This document shows positions 7,945-16,054 of a DNA stretch of 57,623 nt, in pieces. Source of the DNA: Acidobacteriota bacterium (GTDB taxonomy: Bacteria > Acidobacteriota > Terriglobia > Acidiferrales > UBA7541); NCBI GenBank assembly GCA_003166795.1, contig PMUS01000065.1:41207-98829 (forward strand). Reading direction: 5' to 3'. Both the position numbers and the translations under genes were made by a program. Numbering within the stretch: the stretch's first letter is position 1; each line of letters starts with the position of its first letter. Below the pieces are notes generated by a model. The model saw only the letters and a list, made by a program, of their open reading frames with translations. It was not told the DNA's origin and did no database searches.

Positions 7945-8703
7945 TCAGTCGCCCGACCGTTTACCGATGGCGGTGCGTTTTTTCACGATGGTGTGTTTCT
8001 TGACGCGGGCGCGCGGTCTTGCGGGCTTGGCTTTCTTGATCTTGCGGGCGGCGGGGCCGGCCAGATGGACGGCGCGCCACATGTACCAGCTGGCGACGGT
8101 GCGATAGGGGCGCCAGCGCTCGCCAAACTTCAGCAAATCCTTCGGCTTCGGGATGTACTTTTTGCGATAGGTGATTGCCCAGCCCTTTTGCACGCCGTAA
8201 TCGTGAATCGGCAGCACGTCGGGGCGGCCGAGCCGGAAAATCAGAAACATCTCGACGGTCCATGCGCCGATGCCGCGAACGGAAATCAGCCGGTCAACCA
8301 GCTCCTGATCCGACATTTTTTCGGCAGCTTCGATCGTGGGCACGATGCCGTCGATCGTTTTCTGCGCGAGATCTCTGACGGCGGCAACTTTTGCGCGGGA
8401 CAGGCCGGCCTTGCGCAGCTTCGGCTTGCGCACGAGGAGCAGCTCCTGCGGAGTGGGGCAGCGGCCGTCGGTACCGAGCGCGACGATGCGGGCGAAAATC
8501 ACCTGCGCGGCTTTGCCCGCGATGCTCTGGTGCGTGATCGCTTCGAGCAGCGATTCGTAGACGCTTTCGCATTCGTCGAGCTTGAACTGAAATTCGCCCA
8601 CTCGCTCGATCAGGCCGGCGAGGCGCTTGTCTATTTTGGAGAGGTGGGCGTGCGCCTCCAGGTGATCGAAGGGAAGCGCGAGTTTGCTCGTCGGCGAATT
8701 CAT
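7945..8703 (-). CDS. AlkA-type DNA-3-methyladenine glycosylase (HhH-GPD)
   Basis: The protein has 252 residues. It carries the HhH-GPD fold: an ESLLEAITHQSIAGKAA helix near 50-66, the helix-hairpin-helix VRGIGAWTVE (142-151), and the catalytic aspartate Asp168 in LPIHDYGVQKG. The last 25 residues form a very basic tail, probably non-specific DNA binding. It excises alkylated purines in base-excision repair. It lacks an iron-sulphur cluster, unlike MutY. Its start lies 12 bases beyond the stop of the flavoprotein gene on the same strand, so the two may be co-transcribed. Confidence 0.9.
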   Translation of the reverse strand: MNSPTSKLALPFDHLEAHAHLSKIDKRLAGLIERVGEFQFKLDECESVYESLLEAITHQSIAGKAAQVIFARIVALGTDGRCPTPQELLLVRKPKLRKAGLSRAKVAAVRDLAQKTIDGIVPTIEAAEKMSDQELVDRLISVRGIGAWTVEMFLIFRLGRPDVLPIHDYGVQKGWAITYRKKYIPKPKDLLKFGERWRPYRTVASWYMWRAVHLAGPAARKIKKAKPARPRARVKKHTIVKKRTAIGKRSGD

Positions 8704-8715
8704 CGCGACCTCGGG

Positions 8716-9987
8716 CTAGCCGTCCGCCAGATAACGGTGAACGAAAGCGATAGCCATGGCGCCCTCTCCGACAGCGGAGGCGCAGCGTTTGACGGAGCCG
8801 TGGCGGACGTCGCCTGCCGCAAACATTCCGGGAATGCTCGTTTCCATGTAGTACGGATCGCGGTCGTGCTCCCAACTCTTGGGGCGCTTGCCATTCGTCA
8901 CCAGATCGGGGCCGGTGACGAGGTAACCCTCCTCGTCGCGGACGATGCCAACGTCCGCCGCCCATTGCGTATGCGGCACGCCACCGAGGCAAAGAAAAAG
9001 CCATCGCGTGTCGATTTGCCGTTCCTTGGCCGTGGTTACATTTTTCAGCGTTACGCCGCTCAAGGCCTTTTCACCGTGGAGCGCGGCAACTTCCGTGTGA
9101 ATCATCACCTCGACGTTGGGCGTGGAGTGGATTCGGTCAACGAGGTACTCGGAGAGAGTTTTTTTCAAGCACTCGCCGCGAATCACCATGGTGACCTTGG
9201 AAGCGTACGGAGCGAAGTGCATGACCGCTTGACCGGCGGAATTTCCGCCGCCTACAACAATTACCGATTCGTCCTTGCAAAGCGCGGCTTCGCTCGCCCC
9301 GGCGCCATAAAAAAGGCCCGCACCTGTAAAGCGGTCCTCGTCCGGAAGATTGAGCCGCCGGTAATCCACTCCCGTGGCGCAAATTGTGGCGCGAGCGATA
9401 ATCTTCGAGCCGTCGGCCAAATAGCCGACGCCTTTCCCCGGAAAAAACTCGCCGCGAACACCTTCGCGCAGCAGCAGAATTTCGGCGCCGAATTTGCAGG
9501 CTTGCTCGCGGGCGCGTTCGGCGAGATCCGCTCCCGTGATTCCCTTCGGAAATCCGAGGTAGTTTTCGATTTTGGAGCTGCTGCCGGCTTGTCCACCGAT
9601 GACCGAGCGTTCGATCAGAACTGTTTTCAGCCCTTCGGATGCGCCGTACACCGCGGCGCTCAGGCCTGCCGGGCCGCCGCCATAAATCGCCAAGTCGTAT
9701 TCGGACCGCGTAGGATTACGGAACCATCCGAGTTTTTCGGTGATCTGGCGAATGGTAGGTCGCTCGAGCCGCGTGCCATCGGAAAAAAGGCAAACGGGGA
9801 GGCGCGAGTCGTCAAGGTTCTTGAGTTGGGCTTGCTCGCGGACTTGTTCGTCCGTCGCCAGCTCAATCCACTCGAATGGGACATCACTGCGATGGAGAAA
9901 ATCCCGGATCGCGTACGCTTGTGCGGATCCGCGCGTGCCGAGAATACGAATGTTGTCCTGGGATTGATTCATGGTCGTCCCTGCCAT
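8716..9987 (-). CDS. Thioredoxin-reductase-like FAD/NADPH oxidoreductase with N-terminal glutaredoxin-like domain
   Basis: Counting from the ATG at 9987 (AGAGG six bases upstream), the protein has 423 residues. ATG at 9972 is equally possible. Residues ~13-80 look like a glutaredoxin fold (IRILGTRGS...RDFL...VPFEWIEL), but the CPYC site is replaced by SAQAY. From ~96 a thioredoxin-reductase fold follows, with the FAD site GGGPAG (103-108), GGQAGSSSKIENYLGFP, the NADPH site GGGNSAG (246-252) and the FAD tail FAAGDVRHG. The redox CxxC expected before the NADPH motif is replaced by GAGASEA (229-235). It cannot reduce thioredoxin by the normal route, so its acceptor is unknown. Confidence 0.85.
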   Translation of the reverse strand: MAGTTMNQSQDNIRILGTRGSAQAYAIRDFLHRSDVPFEWIELATDEQVREQAQLKNLDDSRLPVCLFSDGTRLERPTIRQITEKLGWFRNPTRSEYDLAIYGGGPAGLSAAVYGASEGLKTVLIERSVIGGQAGSSSKIENYLGFPKGITGADLAERAREQACKFGAEILLLREGVRGEFFPGKGVGYLADGSKIIARATICATGVDYRRLNLPDEDRFTGAGLFYGAGASEAALCKDESVIVVGGGNSAGQAVMHFAPYASKVTMVIRGECLKKTLSEYLVDRIHSTPNVEVMIHTEVAALHGEKALSGVTLKNVTTAKERQIDTRWLFLCLGGVPHTQWAADVGIVRDEEGYLVTGPDLVTNGKRPKSWEHDRDPYYMETSIPGMFAAGDVRHGSVKRCASAVGEGAMAIAFVHRYLADG

Positions 9988-10053
9988 TGTAAGCCTCTGG
10001 GCGTTCCGCACTCAACGCTCGCGGCCATCGGCCTGTGCTAGTATCTCTCGCTT

Positions 10054-11133
10054 ATGCAAACTGGGATCATCGGCCTGCCGCAGGTAGGGAAGACGAGTCT
10101 GTTCCGAATTCTCACGCGGGCGGCCGCCACAGGCGGGCGGAGCGTACCAGGTCAAGCTCATGTGGGAATCGCGCGAGTGCCGGACGCGCGCGTGGCGAAG
10201 CTCTCCGAGGTGTTCAAGCCGAAGAAAATCACGTACGCGACCATCGAATACGTGGATATCGGCGGATTGCAGAAGGATCGCGAGAAGAATTCGGCATCGC
10301 TGGTGCCGCTGCGCGAGGCCGATGCGCTGGCGCACGTGGTGCGGCTGTTCGAGAATCCTGCGGTGCCGCATGAAGGCGGATCGCTCGACGCGCTGCGCGA
10401 CATTGTCAACGTGGATCTCGAGTTGATCCTGACCGACCTCGAACAGTGCGCGAAGCGAATCGAGCGCGTTGAAAAAGATCTGAAGAAAAAGAAAGAGACG
10501 ATCCTCGAAACGGAATTGCAGCTTCTGATTCGCTGCCGGCTGGCGCTCGAAGCCGAAACGCCGTTGCGCGAGCTGGAATTCAAGCCGGAAGAAATGAAGA
10601 TGCTGACCGGATTCATGTTTCTGACGCGCAAACCGATGATTTACGTACTGAACCTGGGCGATGAGGAAGCGTCGGAGATCGATCGCGTGGTCGAGAAGTA
10701 TCATCTGGAAAAATTGGCCTTGAAGCCGCAGACGGCGGTGGTTCCTTTCTGCGGAAAAATCGAGGCGGAGCTCGCGGAACTCGACGACGCGGAAGCGGCG
10801 GAGATGATGAAGGCGTACGGCCTGGCGGAATCGGGGCGCGACAGACTGATCCAGGCGAGCTATCGCCTGTTGGGGCTGATTTCATTCCTCACGTGCGGCG
10901 AACCGGAATGCCGCGCGTGGACGATCGAACGCGGAATGAGCGCGCAGAAGGCCGCGGGCGCGATCCACAGCGACATCGAAAAGAATTTCATCAAGGCGGA
11001 CGTGGTGAAGTGGGAAGACCTGCTCAAGGCGGGCAGTTTCGCGGCCGCGCGCGAGAAAGCCCAGGTGCGGTTGGAAGGCAAGGAGTACATCGTGCAGGAT
11101 GGCGATGTGATTTTGTTCCGGCACGGCGGGTAG
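10054..11133 (+). CDS. ychF: YchF/OLA1-family P-loop NTPase (divergent)
   Basis: The protein has 359 residues. The P-loop is GLPQVGKTSLF, where typical YchF has GLPNVGKST. The C-terminal TGS region is well conserved: FLTCGEPECRAWTIERGMSAQ, AAGAIHSDIEKNFIKADV and VQDGDVILFRHG. The coiled-coil insert spans ~130-175. YchF binds ribosomes and hydrolyses ATP or GTP. Two departures stand out: the glycine-rich GASxGEGLGNxF loop after DIxGL is replaced by QKDREKNSASL, and the G4 NxxE is NLGDEE. It may be a subfamily with altered catalysis. The gene is divergent from the flavoprotein and 5 bases upstream of the ZIP gene. Confidence 0.88.
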   Translation: MQTGIIGLPQVGKTSLFRILTRAAATGGRSVPGQAHVGIARVPDARVAKLSEVFKPKKITYATIEYVDIGGLQKDREKNSASLVPLREADALAHVVRLFENPAVPHEGGSLDALRDIVNVDLELILTDLEQCAKRIERVEKDLKKKKETILETELQLLIRCRLALEAETPLRELEFKPEEMKMLTGFMFLTRKPMIYVLNLGDEEASEIDRVVEKYHLEKLALKPQTAVVPFCGKIEAELAELDDAEAAEMMKAYGLAESGRDRLIQASYRLLGLISFLTCGEPECRAWTIERGMSAQKAAGAIHSDIEKNFIKADVVKWEDLLKAGSFAAAREKAQVRLEGKEYIVQDGDVILFRHGG

Positions 11134-11138
11134 CTACG

Positions 11139-11912
11139 ATGCATTCGCCCGAGGCAACTCGGATTTTGCTGGCGCTGCTGCTCGGGGTGGTGGCGGCGGG
11201 AGCCAATCTGCTGGGCGGGCTGCTGGTTTCGCACAGCCAATGGTCGCGGCGTTACCTGAAATATTTCATCGCGCTTGGCGCAGGATTCATGCTGGCGACG
11301 GCGATGATCGAAATGATTCCGGAATCTGTGAAGCTTCGCAGCGACTCCTCCTCGGTATTTTTCCACAGCACCAACGCCGTATTCGTGATCGTCCTGGCCG
11401 GATATTTTCTGGTGCATTTTTTCGAGCACACGCTCGCGCCGCATTTTCATTTTGGCGAAGAGACGCACCACGAGGAAATTTCGCACTCGCACGCGAGCTA
11501 TGCGGCGCTGCTCGGCCTGGTGATTCACACATTCTTCGACGGCGTGGCGATCGCATCCGGACTGCTGGTCTCGAGCTGGCTGGGCGGCGTGATCTTCGTG
11601 GCGATCTTCCTGCATAAGATTCCCGAAGGATTCACGGTGGCGTCGCTGATGCTGGCGAGCGGACAGAGCCGCGGGGCGGCGTTCGGATCGTCCGCGATCT
11701 TGGGTGCGGCGACGCTGGCCGGCATGGCGTTAATGTTCCTCCTGCGAAGCACGGTCGCGGATGCTCTACCGTTTTCGGCCGGCGTCACGCTGTATGTGGC
11801 TGCGTCGGATCTGATTCCCGAGGTGAACCGCGAGCCGGGAGTCGGCATGGCGGTGCTGGTTTTTCTCGGCGTGGCGATTCTTGTGGCGCTCAAGGCGATC
11901 TTTCACGTTTAG
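11139..11912 (+). CDS. ZIP-family divalent metal transporter
   Basis: The protein has 257 residues from the ATG at 11139; the longer open frame upstream overlaps ychF and is a shadow. There are eight predicted helices. The metal-binding helices are clear: HTFFDGVAIASG (TM4) and HKIPEGFTVASL (TM5). A histidine-rich loop (HFHFGEETHHEEISHSH) precedes TM4, as in zinc/iron/manganese ZIPs. It imports Zn or Fe/Mn into the cytoplasm. The metal cannot be told from sequence. The stop overlaps the stop of the convergent MFS gene. Confidence 0.9.
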   Translation: MHSPEATRILLALLLGVVAAGANLLGGLLVSHSQWSRRYLKYFIALGAGFMLATAMIEMIPESVKLRSDSSSVFFHSTNAVFVIVLAGYFLVHFFEHTLAPHFHFGEETHHEEISHSHASYAALLGLVIHTFFDGVAIASGLLVSSWLGGVIFVAIFLHKIPEGFTVASLMLASGQSRGAAFGSSAILGAATLAGMALMFLLRSTVADALPFSAGVTLYVAASDLIPEVNREPGVGMAVLVFLGVAILVALKAIFHV

Positions 11913-13108
11913 CTAGAGGCGGTGCGCGCGCGGGCGGCCGAGAATCGCAGGAGCGCTAGAAGCATGACGCCGAGGCAGAATGCGCAGACGCCGGACCAGC
12001 CGCGGAGACGCCACGCGTATGCGCCCAGTAATGAGCCAGCGGCTCCGCCCGCGAAATAGCAGACCATGTAAAACATATTTAGGCGGCTCCGGGCGTCGGG
12101 CGCGAGGCTGTAGATGCGCGTTTGATTTGCGACGTGGCCGGCTTGCACGCCCACATCCATCAAAAGTACGCCGACAATCAAGCCCACCAGAGTTTTTCCC
12201 GTTCCCCAGAGTACGAGATAGGAGGCGACGACCGTGATTAACGCGGCGCCCACGGCAAATCGCGGCCCGTGCTTGTCGGAGAAGCGGCCCACAATCGGTG
12301 CGCCCGCCGCTCCTGCCGCACCCACCAGACCGAACAGGCCGGCGGCCTGGCTGCCATGGTGGTAGGGCGGCGTTTCGAGCAAAAACACGAGGGTCGTCCA
12401 GAACGCGCTAAAGCAGCAGAAGAACGCGGCGCCCAGGAAAGCCGATTCGCGAAGCTCCGGGTGGATGCGAATCAGGTTCACGGTTGATCTGAGAAGTGAG
12501 AGATACGGCAGCTCGACGGCCGGCTTGCTGCGCGGGAGCAGGAACTGAACGAGAATCGCGACGCACAACATCAAAACGGCGGCAATACCGTAGACCGCGC
12601 GCCAGCCCAAATACGCACCCACGGTTCCGCTAAACGTTCGCGCCAGCAGAATCCCCATCAGGATGCCGCTGAAGACGGAGCCGACGACGCGCCCGCGCTC
12701 CTCCGGGGCGGCCAGATGCGCCGCAAACGGCAGGAACAGATGAACTGACGAGCCCATCGCGCCAACCACGAAACAAGCCAAGGCGAGCCACCAGGCGTTG
12801 CGGGCCGTGGCGACGAACGCGAGCGCGATCGCCGCAACGATCAGCAGCGTGGTGATCAACGAGCGCCGCTCCTTGGTGTCTCCGAGGGGAACGAAGAGGA
12901 GCATCCCAAGAGAGGTTCCCACTTGAGTGAGCATCGCGACAAAGCCGACTTTGGTGACGCTGAGGCCGAAGGTGCGGGCTATGTCCGCAAGGAGCGGCTG
13001 GATGTAATAGATATTCGCGACGATTACGCCTGTGCTCACCGCCATGAACCAGACCGTGATGGCTGGCACCGAGGGATGGGCGCGATTGGTCGTGGGGCTG
13101 GGATTCAA
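11909..13108 (-). CDS. Major facilitator superfamily transporter
   Basis: This 399-residue protein has 12 hydrophobic helices. The loop-2/3 MFS signature is PLGDTKERR (near residue 75), with a second-half counterpart GRFSDKHGPR. The N-terminus SVPAITVWFMAVSTGVIVANIYYIQPLLADIA resembles the DHA1/YgaY-like exporters; the substrate is unknown. The start is uncertain: TTG at 13108 is the longest, and GTG at 13069 would remove 13 residues. The TAA stop shares three bases with the convergent ZIP stop. Confidence 0.85.
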   Translation of the reverse strand: MNPSPTTNRAHPSVPAITVWFMAVSTGVIVANIYYIQPLLADIARTFGLSVTKVGFVAMLTQVGTSLGMLLFVPLGDTKERRSLITTLLIVAAIALAFVATARNAWWLALACFVVGAMGSSVHLFLPFAAHLAAPEERGRVVGSVFSGILMGILLARTFSGTVGAYLGWRAVYGIAAVLMLCVAILVQFLLPRSKPAVELPYLSLLRSTVNLIRIHPELRESAFLGAAFFCCFSAFWTTLVFLLETPPYHHGSQAAGLFGLVGAAGAAGAPIVGRFSDKHGPRFAVGAALITVVASYLVLWGTGKTLVGLIVGVLLMDVGVQAGHVANQTRIYSLAPDARSRLNMFYMVCYFAGGAAGSLLGAYAWRLRGWSGVCAFCLGVMLLALLRFSAARARTASS

Positions 13109-13435
13109 CGCGTACTTGATTACGACGGATTGGGATTCTGTGCAATGGGTAAGGATGGGGCATGTGGGGCCGTGCGCGACCCGATGCGGGCATGCCCTCT
13201 GGCGGGCGAGTGCCTTTGTTCAAGTGGTTAGATCTCGCCAAGCACGTTTGCCGGGCGCAGCACGCTGCGCCCCTACTGAACCCCCTCCCGGATCACCGAC
13301 TTCCTTGTAAACCATTTAAATGCAATGGGATGCAGGAACCCCATTTGCCGGAAAAGGCAACCCATGGCGGATTTGGAACGCAGTGGGGACACGCAACTTT
13401 ATGGTGGGGCGAGTGTTAGATAGACTGTGGAGGCC
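13109..13435. other. Gap between the MFS gene and the sigma factor gene
   Basis: The 327 bases contain the third palindromic repeat copy (13235-13275) and no gene I can support. The MFS promoter (minus) and the sigma-operon promoter (plus) must lie here, but no clear hexamer pair is visible for either. Confidence 0.5.
13235..13275 (+). repeat. Palindromic repeat copy 3 (stem GGGCGCAGC-AC-GCTGCGCCC)
   Basis: The left flank TCGCCAAGCACGTTTGCC is followed by a 9-bp perfect stem (13253-13272) and CTAC. Flank and framework match the two copies near 3.9 kb, while the stem has different, fully paired bases. Confidence 0.75.
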
Positions 13436-14056
13436 ATGGCTAGAAGCGACGTCCAACTGATGCTGGACGTGAAGGCAGGGGACGAAGCGTCCTTTGACTT
13501 TCTATTGCAGAAGTATCGCTCGCCGCTGGTCAATTTCCTCAATCGCATGGTGCGCGACACGGCGACGGCGGAGGATCTGGCACAGGAAGTCTTTCTGCGG
13601 GTCTACCGGGCGCGGAAGCAGTACACCCCAAGCGCGAAGTTCACCACCTGGCTCTTCCGGATCGCGACGAATCTGGCGCTCAATTCGGTCCGCGACAACC
13701 GCCACCGAAGGATGGGAATATCTCTCGACGCCCCCGCGGACGGAGAAGATTCGGCGCCCATGGAATTGCCGGCGCGGGACATGCGCATTGACGAGCACAT
13801 GATCGAGCGCGATCGCGCTGAAATCATTCGCCGGGCGATTTGGTCGCTGCCGGAAAAGCAACGCGCAGCGGTTTTGCTGCATAAGTATGAAGAGATGGAT
13901 TATGAGGAGATTGCGGGAGTTCTGGATTGTTCGGAAGGCGCGCTGAAGTCGCTGCTGTTTCGCGCTTACGAGAGTCTGCGGGTGCAACTGGCTCCTCTGG
14001 TGACCCAGCCCATTGGGCAGGTCAGAGGGGGCGGAGGGGAAGGAAGGCCATTATGA
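13436..14056 (+). CDS. ECF sigma factor (sigma-70 family, RpoE-like)
   Basis: From the ATG at 13436 the protein has 206 residues. GGAGG lies just two bases upstream, which is close; GTG at 13427 is the alternative. Region 2 contains AEDLAQEVFLRVYRAR and FTTWLFRIATNLALN (DNA melting and -10 recognition). Region 4 contains LPEKQRAAVLLHKYEEMDYEEIAGVLDCSEGA (the -35 helix-turn-helix). There is no region 1 or 3, as expected for ECF factors. Its stop overlaps the anti-sigma start by four bases (ATGA), so sigma and anti-sigma are translationally coupled. Confidence 0.92.
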   Translation: MARSDVQLMLDVKAGDEASFDFLLQKYRSPLVNFLNRMVRDTATAEDLAQEVFLRVYRARKQYTPSAKFTTWLFRIATNLALNSVRDNRHRRMGISLDAPADGEDSAPMELPARDMRIDEHMIERDRAEIIRRAIWSLPEKQRAAVLLHKYEEMDYEEIAGVLDCSEGALKSLLFRAYESLRVQLAPLVTQPIGQVRGGGGEGRPL

Positions 14057-14574
14057 AAAATTGCGAAGACATTTCAAAGGGATTGATCGCGTATCTGGAC
14101 GATCGGACGAATCCCGCCGAGCGTCGCGATGTGGAAGATCATCTCGCGGGCTGCCCGGCTTGCCGTACGCGCGCCGAGGAATTCCGCGCGCTCTGGAAAG
14201 TGATGGAGGAAGTGCCGGCGGTCGAGCCGTCGTTTGGCTTCGATGCCCGCGTGCGTCAACGCGTGGCGGCCGAGCCGAGCCGGAGCTGGTTTGGATGGTT
14301 TGCGCCACAGGCGCGCTTTGCTCTTTCAGCGGCTTTGCTGGTTGCGCTTACGGTGTGGGTGGCGAAGCTGCCTTCGAGTCATCCGCAGATGCCGGCTCCG
14401 GCGCCAGCCGCGGTGGCGGCCTCGAGCGACCAGGACTTCGACGCTGTCAAAGATCTCGGCGTGCTGGAAGATTACGATGTCGTGACGAACATGGATGCGC
14501 TTTCGCAACTCGTTCCGGCGAAGGCTCCAGAGACCCAGAGGTCTGATTCGAAGCAGACGGAGAGCAACGATTAA
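14053..14574 (+). CDS. Zinc-finger (zf-HC2) membrane anti-sigma factor
   Basis: The 173-residue protein begins MKNCEDISKGL. The zf-HC2 anti-sigma domain occupies ~1-45, with His30, Cys34 and Cys37 (HLAGCPAC) and Cys4 as likely zinc ligands. One membrane helix spans ~88-106 and is followed by a periplasmic tail rich in Ala/Pro and then acidic residues. Such proteins hold an ECF sigma factor at the membrane until a signal releases it. The start overlaps the sigma stop, which fixes the partner. The inducing signal is unknown. Confidence 0.9.
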   Translation: MKNCEDISKGLIAYLDDRTNPAERRDVEDHLAGCPACRTRAEEFRALWKVMEEVPAVEPSFGFDARVRQRVAAEPSRSWFGWFAPQARFALSAALLVALTVWVAKLPSSHPQMPAPAPAAVAASSDQDFDAVKDLGVLEDYDVVTNMDALSQLVPAKAPETQRSDSKQTESND

Positions 14575-14581
14575 CGGCTGA

Positions 14582-15214
14582 ATGATCATGGGGCGACGCT
14601 TCGCACAATTCGGACCAGTTATCGCGCTGCTGATGGGGTTTTTGGCGCAGACCGCCTCGGCGCAGGACGGGGAGCGAATGCGCGAATGGCAAGCGCGCCA
14701 AGAAGCGCGTAGGGAGGTTGCGGCGCAAAGGCGCGCGAACGGCGGGGGTGGTGCGAAGGGCCAGCCGAACGAGCGCGCGATGGAAGGTTTGCCTCCGAAA
14801 TGGGTCGACCGCGTGCGGGACATGCCACCCGAACAACAACAGCAGTTCTTCGAGAACAATGCGCAGTTCAGGCAGCTGCCTCCGGCACGACAGGAGCAGA
14901 TCAGGCAGAACCTCGAAAAGTGGAATCGGTTGTCACCGGAAGAGAAGGACGCGGTTCGGCAACGGGAGCAGTTCCTAGATAACCTGCCTCCGGAGCAGCG
15001 TGAGTACGTCCGGGGCACGCTACTGCCGAAATGGCAGACACTGCCGCAGCCGCGGCGCCAGGTAATCAACCAGCATCTGGCGATGCTGCGCAACATGAGT
15101 CCCTCGACGCAGCAATCCGCGCTGAACGATCCCAAGTTCACGCAAGGCCTCAGCCCGGACGAACAATCCATGCTGCGGGACCTCAATTCGCTGCGAAACC
15201 CGCCTCCGCAGTAG
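14582..15214 (+). CDS. Secreted DUF3106 protein
   Basis: The protein has 210 residues. A signal peptide (hydrophobic 10-22, cleavage after ASA near 27) is followed by a charged, glutamine- and proline-rich region. It contains repeated motifs of the form LPPxxREQIRxxLxxWxxLSPEEKD and LPPEQREYVRGTLLPKWQTLP, typical of DUF3106. The function is unknown; helical, periplasmic and CpxP-like in flavour. It lies 7 bases after the anti-sigma gene and so is the third gene of the operon. A stress-sensing or chaperone role is inferred only from position. Confidence 0.82.
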   Translation: MIMGRRFAQFGPVIALLMGFLAQTASAQDGERMREWQARQEARREVAAQRRANGGGGAKGQPNERAMEGLPPKWVDRVRDMPPEQQQQFFENNAQFRQLPPARQEQIRQNLEKWNRLSPEEKDAVRQREQFLDNLPPEQREYVRGTLLPKWQTLPQPRRQVINQHLAMLRNMSPSTQQSALNDPKFTQGLSPDEQSMLRDLNSLRNPPPQ

Positions 15215-15449
15215 CCTTCCGGTTGCTTTTCGTCTTCTCGAACCTCATCGATTGAAGAAATTCCGCGCCGTGAATGTTAACTCTTACAAAACATTTTCGC
15301 GTTTTGCGCGGCTCCGACCGCTAGCAATCGTTGCGCACGCGAAACATGCCACTAGGGCTTGTGGTTTCTCCCATTTTGGGGCGGAAAAATTTGTAACGTG
15401 CGTGAATCGCGCCGATCCAAAAATACTTTCTCAAAATTGAAACTTCCGC

Positions 15450-15477
15450 TTGACAACCTGAAGAACAAATCTACAAT
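15450..15477 (+). promoter_or_regulatory. Sigma-70 promoter of the dcw cluster
   Basis: TTGACA (15450-15455), a 16-base spacer and TACAAT (15472-15477): a near-consensus housekeeping promoter. Transcription should start near 15484, directly before the MraZ boxes and 130 bases before mraZ. Confidence 0.8.
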
Positions 15478-15488
15478 CGGGGCACAAA

Positions 15489-15514
15489 GTGGGACGAAGT
15501 GGTCAGTAGTGGAA
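15489..15514 (+). promoter_or_regulatory. MraZ operator: three GTGG boxes at exact 10-bp spacing
   Basis: GTGGGA (15489), GTGGTC (15499) and GTGGAA (15509) are spaced exactly 10 bp apart. MraZ is known to bind direct TGGGN repeats with 10-bp periodicity in front of its own gene. The boxes start about five bases after the predicted transcription start, which fits repression. Confidence 0.78.
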
Positions 15515-15613
15515 AAAATGTAAAACGGTGGCGGGGATGTCAGGCAGAGGCAGTGGCCAAGGAGAGAGTGATTCCAAGGTCGAACACGCCGGGCGAAGTT
15601 CTGAAGGGCGCAA

Positions 15614-16051
15614 ATGCTGCGGGGCAACTATCTAGCGACGGTGGACGAAAAGGGACGGGTGAAAATTCCCGCCGACTTTCTGGTCCAACTGCGCAAGCTA
15701 GGAACCAAGTTCTACGTCACGAGCACGGCCGGCGATCGCGCGCAGATTTTTCCAATGAAAGTGTGGGAAGAAAAGGAAAAGAAGCTCGCGAAAATTTCCT
15801 CGCACAACAAGGCCAAGCAAAAGTTTTTGGAACGAACCAACTATTACGGTCAGATCGTCGAGGTGGATGGGCAGGGGCGCATTTTACTTCCACCTGTACT
15901 GCGGGAATCGGCGGAGATGAAGGGCGAGGTGGACGTTTCGGGGCACCTCACCTACCTGGAAGTCTGGAATCACGCCCGGTTCCTCGATCAAATGAACCGT
16001 AATCCGATCACGGCGGAAGACGAAAAGGCTCTGGACGACCTGGGCATTTAG
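15614..16051 (+). CDS. mraZ: Transcriptional regulator MraZ
   Basis: The 145-residue protein has two SpoVT-AbrB-like halves. The first begins MLRGNYLATVDEKGRVKIP; the second contains YYGQIVEVDGQGRILLPPVLRE. MraZ oligomerises into a ring and binds repeated boxes upstream of its own gene to repress the dcw cluster. Such boxes are present at 15489-15514. The start is supported by AAGGG just upstream. The stop is three bases before rsmH. Slightly acidic and lysine-rich; nothing is missing. Confidence 0.95.
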   Translation: MLRGNYLATVDEKGRVKIPADFLVQLRKLGTKFYVTSTAGDRAQIFPMKVWEEKEKKLAKISSHNKAKQKFLERTNYYGQIVEVDGQGRILLPPVLRESAEMKGEVDVSGHLTYLEVWNHARFLDQMNRNPITAEDEKALDDLGI

Positions 16052-16054
16052 CTT

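Larger units (their letters stand above)
15215..15613. other. Leader region of the dcw cluster
   Basis: These 399 bases hold no supported gene. They contain the dcw promoter (15450-15477) and the MraZ operator (15489-15514), described separately. After the operator comes a roughly 100-base leader before mraZ with no strong hairpin that I can see. No terminator is evident for the preceding sigma operon. Confidence 0.7.

Noticed and set aside
15252..15440. Short frame before mraZ
   Set aside because: It lies upstream of the dcw promoter, has no family resemblance and no ribosome-binding site.
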